This document shows, in pieces, positions 53,218 through 60,673 of a stretch of 64,000 bases of DNA. Position numbers and translations under genes: made by a program. How positions within the stretch are numbered: position 1 is the first letter of the stretch; each line of letters begins with the position of its first letter. Source of the DNA: Bacterioplanoides sp965219715. GTDB lineage: Bacteria; Pseudomonadota; Gammaproteobacteria; Pseudomonadales; Oceanobacteraceae. The notes beneath the pieces were generated by a model. That model ran no database searches. It was given only the letters and a program-made list of their open reading frames with translations, and was not told where the DNA came from. The DNA is taken from positions 2,046,001 through 2,110,000 of the forward strand of contig NZ_OZ244785.1 in the NCBI RefSeq assembly GCF_965219715.1. Reading direction: 5' to 3'.

Positions 53218-53255
53218 GGGTTCAAATCCCCCCATCCCACCACACAAAGAACCCT
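53218..53255. repeat. att copy between elements 2 and 3
   Basis: GGGTTCAAATCCCCCCATC followed by CCACCACACAAAGAACCCT. This is the best match to the ssrA 3' end (186-211), differing by one missing T. It includes the 26-base core at 53230-53255. Confidence 0.8.
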
Positions 53256-53283
53256 AAGCAATTGATTTGCTTAGGGTTTTTTT
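53251..53283 (+). terminator. Terminator at the left end of element 3
   Basis: ACCCTAAGC pairs with GCTTAGGGT around AATTGATTT and is followed by TTTTTT. Same structure as at 44985-45018. Confidence 0.75.
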
Positions 53284-53310
53284 ATGCCTCCGAAAAATAT
53301 CAGGAGAAAT

Positions 53311-53327
53311 GTCTACACAGTGTCTAC
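53311..53327. repeat. Left arm sites of element 3
   Basis: GTCTAC at 53311-53316 and 53322-53327 with an 11-base period. The partner pair is at 56922-56938. Confidence 0.65.
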
Positions 53328-53416
53328 GACTATTTCACTCGCCCAATCACTTCTTGTTTTAACCTCAATACTGAGGTTAAAATAGGAAGCATCACAACAC
53401 GAGGCGCATCGCATCC

Positions 53417-54127
53417 ATGGCTCTACTAAAAACCCTTTCTCCTGTATCAACTTTCGACGAAGTGGCATCTCAACTTGAGCAACTTGGTCTAACACAGCAT
53501 GTATTCGAGTCTGCTATTCAAGCTGGTTTGTATATGTATAAAAGAACGACTCACTTTCATCCCGTTACAACTGCTGGATCTAGGTTCTGGGAAGAGGCAG
53601 TTGCAGGCCTCAGGGAAGAGCTTGTGTCTCCGGAAGATAGTAGTTGGCAGTTCAAACATGAAAAGGGACTCTCAATAACCATGCACCCCGAATCCGGCAT
53701 TTCCATAGTCGTTACTACTGGAAACCGCTTCACAGGGATTAGCGAGCCAACAGGAAAAGTCAAAACTAAAAATGCAAAAGGGTCGTCAACATTAGACTAC
53801 GTAGGAAGAAACTCAACTCCTGACCTTTTCTTAGATGAAGAACCTACTTTTGATATTAAAACCCAAGATTTAATAAAATCGGATCCAAACGAAACATGGG
53901 TGTTCTTGTATTATATAAACAAGCAAAAGCACGAAATTCGTTCTGAACTCTCTCTTCCTAAAGGAATGCACCAAAGCGAGGGGAAACTGACAATTGATGA
54001 ATGGGAAAAAAGAATTATCCTTCCACCCATAGATTATTCTGGCACAATATCGGAAAAAATGCCGATCACTCCAGACAATCACTTTTCAGAAGATTTTGAC
54101 TTTAACAGCCTGATAAAAAACGAGTAG
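53417..54127 (+). CDS. Hypothetical protein paired with an ImmA/IrrE gene
   Basis: A 236-residue soluble protein that I do not recognise. Notable stretches are THFHPVTTAGSRFWEEAVAG, a central SIVVTTGNRFTGISEPTGKV and an acidic C-terminus. It lies 10 bases before the XRE-ImmA/IrrE gene and is surely co-transcribed. Such pairs occur on mobile elements, where the metallopeptidase cleaves or controls a partner. A role in defence, toxin-antitoxin or induction control is possible but not shown. Confidence 0.65.
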   Translation: MALLKTLSPVSTFDEVASQLEQLGLTQHVFESAIQAGLYMYKRTTHFHPVTTAGSRFWEEAVAGLREELVSPEDSSWQFKHEKGLSITMHPESGISIVVTTGNRFTGISEPTGKVKTKNAKGSSTLDYVGRNSTPDLFLDEEPTFDIKTQDLIKSDPNETWVFLYYINKQKHEIRSELSLPKGMHQSEGKLTIDEWEKRIILPPIDYSGTISEKMPITPDNHFSEDFDFNSLIKNE

Positions 54128-54137
54128 TACAGTTAAC

Positions 54138-55238
54138 ATGGTTATCAAGATAAACTCAAATCGCCTTAAGATTGCACGAACACGAAGAAAAATGACTCTT
54201 AAGGCGTTATCAGAGAAAACAAATCTGACAACGAGAATTATCTCCTCCTATGAGAATGACAGTTGCGACTACGTTCCAAAAGCAGAAACATTAAAAGCAC
54301 TATCAGACGCTCTGAATTATCCAGTATCTTTTTTAACTGATCGAGAGTATGTCGAGCAAATCTCATCTGATTCAGTTTCCTTTCGGTCATTAAAGAGTAT
54401 GAGGGCTAAAGATGAGCAAGCTGCAATTTCTGCTGGTAGCTTAGGCGTAATGCTTTATGAATATTTCGAGTCCAAAGTCAACTTTATACCAACACCGAAT
54501 ATTCCCGATTTACGTGGAATGTCACCACAATCAGCAGCACAATTCATAAGAGAATTCTGGGATATTGGCTCTCTAAGCATAACAAATGTTATTCACCTAC
54601 TTGAGAGGAATGGGGTTAGAGTACTGACATTAGCTGAAAATACCGTCAGCGTTGACGCTTTTTCGTTTTGGAATGAAAACACTCCATATGTTTTCTTAAA
54701 CACCCAAAAATCTGGGGAACGCAGTCGATTTGATGCTGCACATGAACTGGGACATTTACTACTACACAAACACGGTTCGCCCCAAGGTCGTGATGCTGAG
54801 AAAGAAGCTGACGAATTTGCTGCTAACTTTTTAATGCCAAGATCTACAATACTGCCTTTCCGGGGGAAAATATTTTCCATTAATGAAATTATAGAATACA
54901 AATCACGATGGAAAGTTTCTGCTATGGGATTAATAGTTCACTCAAAAAATGTAGGTATTTTATCAGAATGGCAGTATCGAAACTTAATAATTGAAGCTAG
55001 TAAATTAGGATTAAGAAAAAAAGAAATCGATGGAATTGAGCACGAAAAATCTGGGCTGATACCAGTCATTATGAAAGATTTACAAGGCTCTGCTAGCTCT
55101 GACATTAAGTTTATTGCTGACGATCTCAACTTACCAATATCAGAAGTATCAAATCTTCTTTTTGGTGTTGCCTCTTTAAGTTCAGAAAATTCTAAACACT
55201 CTAGCAAATCTAAGGCAAACCTAAGGCTCGTAAAATAG
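54138..55238 (+). CDS. XRE helix-turn-helix / ImmA-IrrE metallopeptidase fusion
   Basis: A 366-residue two-domain regulator. Residues about 8-65 form an XRE HTH (LKIARTRRKMTLKALSEKTN, TTRIISSYEND). The middle holds the ImmA/IrrE zinc-protease motif HELGHLLLH with a downstream Glu in EKEADEFAANFLMP. ImmA-type proteases cleave phage or element repressors on a signal, and IrrE-type ones regulate stress genes. Here it probably acts with the upstream partner. Its stop is 5 bases before the converging integrase remnant. Confidence 0.87.
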   Translation: MVIKINSNRLKIARTRRKMTLKALSEKTNLTTRIISSYENDSCDYVPKAETLKALSDALNYPVSFLTDREYVEQISSDSVSFRSLKSMRAKDEQAAISAGSLGVMLYEYFESKVNFIPTPNIPDLRGMSPQSAAQFIREFWDIGSLSITNVIHLLERNGVRVLTLAENTVSVDAFSFWNENTPYVFLNTQKSGERSRFDAAHELGHLLLHKHGSPQGRDAEKEADEFAANFLMPRSTILPFRGKIFSINEIIEYKSRWKVSAMGLIVHSKNVGILSEWQYRNLIIEASKLGLRKKEIDGIEHEKSGLIPVIMKDLQGSASSDIKFIADDLNLPISEVSNLLFGVASLSSENSKHSSKSKANLRLVK

Positions 55239-55242
55239 TTTC

Positions 55243-55757
55243 TTAATGATATAACCTTAAAGGATTAAATCGCTTAGCATCATTCAAGTGATCTGGAGAT
55301 AAGTGAGCATATCTCATTGTCACGGTGATGCTAGAGTGCCCTAATATCTTTTGAAGTGTAAGAATATTTCCACCATTCATCATAAAATGGCTTGCGAACG
55401 TATGACGTAAAACATGAGCTGCCTGCCCTTTTGGCAGCTCAACTTTTGATTCATCCAACGCCCTACGAAAAGCACTCAAAGAAAAACTGAAGTCATTATA
55501 TTCTTTTAAATGCTGGCTAACTTCTTGAAATAAATCATCAGCAATGGAAATACTCCGAGACTTACCGCTTTTTGTCCCGTGAAAGCTTACCTTTCCGTCT
55601 CGAACATGCCGTAATTTGAGTCCTTCTACCTCACTCCACCGCGCACCAGTTGCCAGACAAATTTTAGTTAACGAAAGAACGTGTGGATTTTGACTGAATT
55701 GAGCAATTACTTTCAGCAAATGCTGGATCTGGTCGGTAGTTAACCAAGACAACTCTT
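55243..55757 (-). pseudogene. Truncated inovirus integrase (catalytic half only)
   Basis: The C-terminal catalytic domain closely resembles the element 2 integrase (residues about 160-333): ATGARWSEVEGLKLRH, HGTKSGKSR, HVLRHTFASH, GHSSITVTMRYAHL are all kept. The N-terminal arm- and core-binding half is missing. At 55757 the sequence passes directly into the origin-like block, so the open frame to 55821 begins with unrelated codons. A deletion joined integrase and origin region and removed the rest of the phage. Confidence 0.88.
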
Positions 55758-55844
55758 GGGGGCGGAGCTTGCTCCGGTATGGGGGTGGTAACACCCCATG
55801 ATTGCCAAACTCGGTTTTCACGTATTATTTAGCCTGTCATTTAT
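55758..55844. repeat. Copy of the candidate inovirus origin block
   Basis: It matches 52283-52370 with about two substitutions and one missing base, including both hairpins. The two copies are in direct orientation 3.5 kb apart, so homologous recombination between them is possible. Confidence 0.8.
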
Positions 55845-55893
55845 ACGGCTATGGATATACATCAGGGGTGATTGTTGTTGCAGTAAAACTGTA
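55845..55893 (+). pseudogene. Remnant of the Gly-Tyr small phage gene
   Basis: The frame reads YGYGYTSGVIVVAVKL then stop, which matches the end of the protein at 52383-52652. The first part of that gene is deleted. Confidence 0.7.
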
Positions 55894-55906
55894 GGTCGAC
55901 TATGTA

Positions 55907-55922
55907 GTTTCGCGTGCGAAAC
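55907..55922. repeat. Fifth copy of the 16-bp palindrome
   Basis: GTTTCGCGTGCGAAAC, same consensus as the four copies at 52061-52230. Confidence 0.75.
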
Positions 55923-56012
55923 GGATCTTTGAATTATCTCTACTTTTCCAAATAAACTTCTTGGATTTGACGGGGAGAATAGTAGCATCAAATCAGTAAT
56001 TTTGATGAGAGG

Positions 56013-56906
56013 ATGACAATGGAAGACGCAAGAATTAGCGGATCAGATCAGAATATCACCGCTGAAGACCTATGGTATATAGATGATGTTGAAGCTTATA
56101 GCTATCAATGCATTTCGTGTGGCGTCGGCTTGTCACCTTGCTCATATGATAAAGATGTGAATAAACGGAGACCGTATTTTCGAAAGCAAGCAGAGCATAA
56201 AGAGTGCTTCTATCTTTCAGAGGCATATCTAAACCGCAAAGGTAAGAAAAGTACAACGGTAAGAAGCGAAGATGGGAAGCCAGGTCATTACCCTCGTGAA
56301 TTTGCACTACCTAAGCTCTTGCCAGCATCAAGTGGTTTGCCCAGAACCAACTCTCTTCTAGACAAAAAACATAATGGGCCAAGAGTATCTGGGGACTCTG
56401 ACTCAAGCAGACAGGCAAAATACGACCGGCCCTACAAAACCTCTTCATTTAGACTGTTGGTTAATCACTACCTAAATTACCCTAATGACAGATCTTTACC
56501 TTTAACTGCCGAGTCCATTGATGGATACAACTACTGGACTTGTTTTAAGTCTCTTTTTACAAACTCTGACAACCCATTAAGAAAGCCGAAGAACAAGATC
56601 TATTTTGCAAATGCGAAATGGGCCAAGCCAGAAGTTAACACCGACACAATAACAATTCTTTTTGACGCGTACACGCTTGATGAAAGTAAGAGCAAGCGCA
56701 ACCTATTCTTAGTCATCAATACCAAAGGTTGGAAAGACACTGTTAAAGAAGCTTTTATGCACGATTACAACAAAGCACGCAGAAATGTCATCGATTCCGA
56801 AGGGGAGAAGAGGCTGAAAGTATTTTTCTTGGGCAGACAATCGGATGAAAACTTACTTGAGTTCACTGTAGATACCCCATTACTAATTTCATTCAATATA
56901 GTTTGA
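56013..56906 (+). CDS. Hypothetical protein with CoiA-like Cys cluster
   Basis: A 297-residue cytosolic protein. Near the N-terminus YQCISCGVGLSPCSYDKDVN followed by KRRPYFRKQAEHKECFY looks like the zinc-binding head seen in CoiA-type and some phage or defence nucleases (C-x2-C ... H-x3-C). The rest is not recognised; a basic middle region (residues about 110-210) and a beta-rich end (LFLVINTKGWKDTV) follow. It sits alone as right-hand cargo of element 3. The function is open; a DNA-linked or defence role is a guess. Confidence 0.6.
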   Translation: MTMEDARISGSDQNITAEDLWYIDDVEAYSYQCISCGVGLSPCSYDKDVNKRRPYFRKQAEHKECFYLSEAYLNRKGKKSTTVRSEDGKPGHYPREFALPKLLPASSGLPRTNSLLDKKHNGPRVSGDSDSSRQAKYDRPYKTSSFRLLVNHYLNYPNDRSLPLTAESIDGYNYWTCFKSLFTNSDNPLRKPKNKIYFANAKWAKPEVNTDTITILFDAYTLDESKSKRNLFLVINTKGWKDTVKEAFMHDYNKARRNVIDSEGEKRLKVFFLGRQSDENLLEFTVDTPLLISFNIV

Positions 56907-56921
56907 AGGCCTATCCATATT

Positions 56922-56938
56922 GTCTACGAAGTGACTAC
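56922..56938. repeat. Right arm sites of element 3
   Basis: GTCTAC at 56922-56927 and GACTAC at 56933-56938 with an 11-base period, matching 53311-53327. Confidence 0.6.
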
Positions 56939-57038
56939 ATAACAGTGAATCAATGTGCAAAAAAGTGGCTCAAACCCTCATGATTGCTGGGCTTCTTGCA
57001 CTTTTCGCCACATAGAAACACATAGAAACGGGTTCCCC

Positions 57039-57064
57039 CCCCATCCCACCACACAAAGAACCCT
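57039..57064. repeat. Last att core, border with the chromosome
   Basis: The third copy of the 26-base core, preceded by GGGTTCCC. To its right lies sequence not shared with the inovirus ends, so the chromosome resumes here. Confidence 0.78.
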
Positions 57065-57090
57065 CGACGTGAAAACGTCGGTTTTTTTTT
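57061..57090 (+). terminator. Displaced original terminator of ssrA (probable)
   Basis: CGACGT pairs with ACGTCG around GAAA and is followed by GGTTTTTTTTT. It directly follows the last att copy. Before the three integrations this hairpin would have stood just after the ssrA 3' end, now 57 kb away. Confidence 0.7.
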
Positions 57091-57219
57091 ATTGGCTAAC
57101 CAAAAGCGACAAAACACACCGTCCCCCAGAGTCAAAACTTCCGTCCCCTCTGGTCAATCTTTCTCTGGTACCCTGCCGTAAGCTGTGAAGCAATAAGAAT
57201 AACCGCAAGGACTGTCATT

Positions 57220-58848
57220 ATGGCTAACGTGCCCTCCTCCAATGTTCTGACCTCAGACGTGTTAGTGGTCGGCGGTGGTATCGCCGGAATTGTTACCTCA
57301 TTAGAACTGCTGCGCGCCGGCAAAAGTGTCACTCTGGTCGATCGTGATACTCCCGAGCGTCTCGGTGGTTTAGCGTTATGGGCCTTTGGCGGTATGGCCT
57401 TAGTTCGCACGCCGCTGCAAAAGAAAATGGGCATTCCCGATAACCCGGAACGGGCGCTGCGCGACTGGATCCGTTTTGGCGAGCTGGACGAAAGCGACGA
57501 GCATTCATTAGCCTGGGCCAAATACTATGTTGAAAACTCCTGCAGCGAAGTCCATGACTGGCTGAGCAAAGAAGGCATTAAATTCGCACCAGCTGTTAAC
57601 TGGGTGGAACGTGGCTTAAACGGTGATGGCAATAGTGTGCCGCGCTACCACGTCGTCTGGGGGACGTCGCGTGAACTAACCCGCACCATGATTGCTGCCA
57701 TGCACGCAGCCAATAAAGATGGCAAATTAACCTTACTGCATAACCACAGCATCACCAGCCTGATTAAAGAAGGCAATACCGTAACCGGCGCCACTGGTAC
57801 CAACGATGCCACTGGAGAAAACATCGAATTTCGTGCCGGTACCGTGGTTCTGGCGACTGGTGGTATTAACGGTGGCCACGATGAAGTGCGCAGAAACTGG
57901 CCAGCGGAGCGCGCCATCCCAGACACCATGTTAAACGGCGCTCACCCTTTTGCGGATGGCAACATGCACCGCGAAGTAGAAAGTCGCTTAGGTGGTCATA
58001 TCGTTAATGCCGGTGAAATGTGGAATTACGCTGCCGGCTTCCCTCACCCTTATCCACATTTTTCCGGGCATGGCTTATCCACCATTCCATGTAAATCGGC
58101 ACTGTGGTTAAACCATAAAGGTGAGCGTATTGGGCCTGAACCTATGGTTACCGGTTTTGATACCCATATTTTATGTCAGCGTGTTGCCGAGCAGGAAAAA
58201 CCCTGGAGCTGGCATTTACTGAACTGGCGTATCGCGGCCAAAGAATTTGCCATTTCCGGCGCGGAGCACAATCAGCGTATCCGCGATAAACAATTCCTGA
58301 TGTTCCTGAAAGAAACATTACTCGGTAATCATCGCTTGATTAAACAGATGGCGGCCGAAAGTGATGATTTTCTGGTAGCGGATACACTCGAAGAGCTGGC
58401 GCAAAAGATGAATGCATTAACCTGCACTCACGATGTCAGCGCAGAACAACTGCAACAAACAGCGGATGACTTCGATGCCAACTTCGTTAAAGGGAACCAA
58501 TTAGAAAATGACGACCAGATTCGTCGTATTTTACATGCACGCCAGTGGGGACCGGATAAATTACGCACCTGTAAACCAGCACCACTGCAAAAACCCGGCG
58601 CAGGCCCATACATCGCTATTCGAATGCAATTAATTACCCGTAAAAGTCTGGGCGGATTACGCACCGATCTTGATTGCAAAGTACTGGGTAACGACAACCA
58701 TCCGGTGAACGGTTTGTACTGCGTTGGTGAAGCCGCAGGCTTTGGTGGTGGAGGCTCAAACGGTAAGCGCTCTCTCGAAGGCACCTTCCTGCCGGGCTGC
58801 ATTTTAACAGCACGAGCGGCAGCCCGATCGATTAACGGCCATAGCTGA
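57220..58848 (+). CDS. FAD-binding dehydrogenase (fumarate reductase/3-ketosteroid dehydrogenase superfamily)
   Basis: A 542-residue flavoprotein. The N-terminal Rossmann motif is VLVVGGGIAGIVTSLELLRA with Glu/Asp at the strand end (LVDRD); the C-terminal FAD motif is CVGEAAGFGGGGSNGKRSLE. The family oxidises or reduces C-C bonds next to a carbonyl; the substrate is unknown. TPP-enzyme gene follows after 70 bases on the same strand. Codon use and base composition differ from the islands to the left, consistent with host backbone. Confidence 0.85.
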   Translation: MANVPSSNVLTSDVLVVGGGIAGIVTSLELLRAGKSVTLVDRDTPERLGGLALWAFGGMALVRTPLQKKMGIPDNPERALRDWIRFGELDESDEHSLAWAKYYVENSCSEVHDWLSKEGIKFAPAVNWVERGLNGDGNSVPRYHVVWGTSRELTRTMIAAMHAANKDGKLTLLHNHSITSLIKEGNTVTGATGTNDATGENIEFRAGTVVLATGGINGGHDEVRRNWPAERAIPDTMLNGAHPFADGNMHREVESRLGGHIVNAGEMWNYAAGFPHPYPHFSGHGLSTIPCKSALWLNHKGERIGPEPMVTGFDTHILCQRVAEQEKPWSWHLLNWRIAAKEFAISGAEHNQRIRDKQFLMFLKETLLGNHRLIKQMAAESDDFLVADTLEELAQKMNALTCTHDVSAEQLQQTADDFDANFVKGNQLENDDQIRRILHARQWGPDKLRTCKPAPLQKPGAGPYIAIRMQLITRKSLGGLRTDLDCKVLGNDNHPVNGLYCVGEAAGFGGGGSNGKRSLEGTFLPGCILTARAAARSINGHS

Positions 58849-58918
58849 CCAACAGAACTTAAAAATAAAAACGGTTGCTGACAGCAGCGACTCAGCAGAA
58901 ATTTTCTGGAGAAAAATA

Positions 58919-60586
58919 ATGAGCAAAAAGATGAACGGCGCACAGGCACTGATGAAAACCCTGGTCGATGCCGGTGTGGAAGTCTGCTTCAGTAACCCGG
59001 GCACCAGTGAAATGCATTTTGTTGCGGCACTCGATAGCGAGCCGAAAATGCGCGCGGTATTAGCTTTGTTTGAAGGTGTGGCAACCGGTGCTGCCGATGG
59101 TTACGCCCGTATGGCAGGCAAACCCGCTGCAACCTTATTACATCTTGGCTGTGGTCTGGGGAATGGTCTGGCAAACCTGCACAATGCCCGTAAAGGTAAA
59201 GTGCCAATGATTAATATTGTTGGTGACCATGCAACCTACCACGTTAAATACGATGCGCAATTACAGTCGGATATCGAAACCGTCGCCCGTAACGTATCAC
59301 CGGAGTTCGTGCGCACATCACAAAGCACAGATGAACTGTGCAGTGACGCAGCCAATGCATTAACAGCGGCACAAACCTTCCCGAATAAAATTTCGACCCT
59401 GATTCTGCCTGCGGATGTGTCCTGGGGCGAAGGTGCTAAGCCTGCCACCGTACCCACTATTCCTGCGGCACCAGTTGCCGACGACGCAATTATTGAAGAA
59501 ATTGCCAAAGCCATTAAGTCTGGTAAAAAGACAGCGATGTTATTAGGCGGTCGTGCCTTACGTGAGCCGAGCCTGATCGAAGCGGCCAAAGTCGCTGCCA
59601 AACATGGCGTGAAATTATTTGCGGAAACTTTCCCAACCCGTATCGAACGTGGTGCAGGTTTACCACCGGTTGAACGAATTGCTTATCTGGCTGAACTGGT
59701 TGGCGTACAACTGGCAGATATTAAGAATCTGATCACCGTTGATGCTAAACCTCCGGTTTCATTCTTTGCTTACCCTGGCAAGAAGAGCTATCTGGTACCG
59801 GACGGTTGTAACTTATTTGAACTGGCTTCCGAAGAACAGGATACAAGCAAAAGCCTGAATAAACTGGTGAATGCTCTGGACGCCAATGACACCAAGCCTG
59901 CGCTACAGGAAGCCAGCCGCCCTGGTCGTCCTCGTGGTAAATTAACCGCAGAAAAAGTCTGTAAAGCGGTTGGTCACTTTATGCCGGAAGACAGCATCAT
60001 CGTTGACGAAGCGATTACTTCAGGACTGATGTTAAACGCCATGACGGCTGGTGCTCCACGTCACGACATGATCACCTTAACCGGTGGTGCAATCGGCCAG
60101 GGATTACCAAGCTCAATTGGTGCCGCCATCGCTTGTCCGGATCGTCCGGTCATTGCCTTAATTGGTGACGGCACAGCCATGTATACCAATCAGGCGCTAT
60201 GGACCATGGCGGCAGAGAATCTCAACGTCACCAGCATTATTTTCCATAACGCCTCTTATTCGGTACTAAATATCGAACTGGAACGTGTAGGTGCAGAATC
60301 GATCGGCGAAAAAGCCAAGTCGCAGCTGGACCTGAAAGGTGCTCACCTGAATTTTGCCCAGCTGGCTCAGGGGATGGGTGTACACGGTACTCGTGTGACT
60401 ACCGCAGACGAACTGAATAAAGCACTGAAATACGCATTAAATCACAAAGGTCCAAACCTGATTGAGGTGATGGTTCCGGAATCCCTGAATGGCACCAAAC
60501 GTAAGGTATTACCATGGGTACTGAAGTCTCTGCCAGGTTTACCATTACCGCTGACCCGCGCACTTAAAAAGAAGATTGCTCCTTAA
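58919..60586 (+). CDS. TPP-dependent enzyme, acetolactate-synthase-large-subunit-like
   Basis: A 555-residue thiamine-diphosphate enzyme. N-terminal: FSNPGTSEMHFVAALD and the catalytic Glu in LFEGVATGAADGYARM. C-terminal TPP/Mg motif: IALIGDGTAMYTNQALWTMA followed by LNVTSIIFHNASY. It groups with acetolactate-synthase-like and benzoylformate-decarboxylase-like proteins; no regulatory subunit gene is adjacent, so true acetolactate synthesis is uncertain. GGAGAAAAATA precedes the ATG. A terminator follows. Confidence 0.85.
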   Translation: MSKKMNGAQALMKTLVDAGVEVCFSNPGTSEMHFVAALDSEPKMRAVLALFEGVATGAADGYARMAGKPAATLLHLGCGLGNGLANLHNARKGKVPMINIVGDHATYHVKYDAQLQSDIETVARNVSPEFVRTSQSTDELCSDAANALTAAQTFPNKISTLILPADVSWGEGAKPATVPTIPAAPVADDAIIEEIAKAIKSGKKTAMLLGGRALREPSLIEAAKVAAKHGVKLFAETFPTRIERGAGLPPVERIAYLAELVGVQLADIKNLITVDAKPPVSFFAYPGKKSYLVPDGCNLFELASEEQDTSKSLNKLVNALDANDTKPALQEASRPGRPRGKLTAEKVCKAVGHFMPEDSIIVDEAITSGLMLNAMTAGAPRHDMITLTGGAIGQGLPSSIGAAIACPDRPVIALIGDGTAMYTNQALWTMAAENLNVTSIIFHNASYSVLNIELERVGAESIGEKAKSQLDLKGAHLNFAQLAQGMGVHGTRVTTADELNKALKYALNHKGPNLIEVMVPESLNGTKRKVLPWVLKSLPGLPLPLTRALKKKIAP

Positions 60587-60612
60587 TCTGCACGGATTCT
60601 TTGCCTTAAACG

Positions 60613-60645
60613 AAAAATCCCCGCTTAAATAAGTGGGGATTTTTT
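60613..60645. terminator. Bidirectional hairpin terminator
   Basis: AAAAATCCCCGCTT pairs with AAGTGGGGATTTTT (one mismatch) between converging genes. T-runs on both strands allow it to serve both. Confidence 0.85.
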
Positions 60646-60673
60646 ATATCAGAAAGGCAGATTAGATAACCAT

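Larger units (their letters stand above)
44966..53229. mobile_element. Element 2: inovirus (filamentous phage) prophage
   Basis: The gene order is that of a CTX/Pf-like filamentous phage: integrase and repressor leftward, then Cox-like, replication initiator, ssDNA-binding protein, coat proteins, terminator, adsorption protein, pVI-like protein and Zot rightward. A 26-base att core begins at 44966 and 53230. Arm sites GTCCAC/GTCCAT with an 11-base period lie inside both ends. All core modules are present, so it may be active. Confidence 0.88.
53230..57064. mobile_element. Element 3: deletion derivative of a related inovirus
   Basis: Bounded by att cores at 53230 and 57039 and arm sites GTCTAC (53311-53327) and GTCTAC/GACTAC (56922-56938). 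It keeps the last 172 codons of an integrase, an 87-base origin-like block, the end of a small phage gene and one 16-bp palindrome. It carries three accessory genes. It cannot encode its own integrase or virion and would depend on element 2 or a similar phage. Confidence 0.78.
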
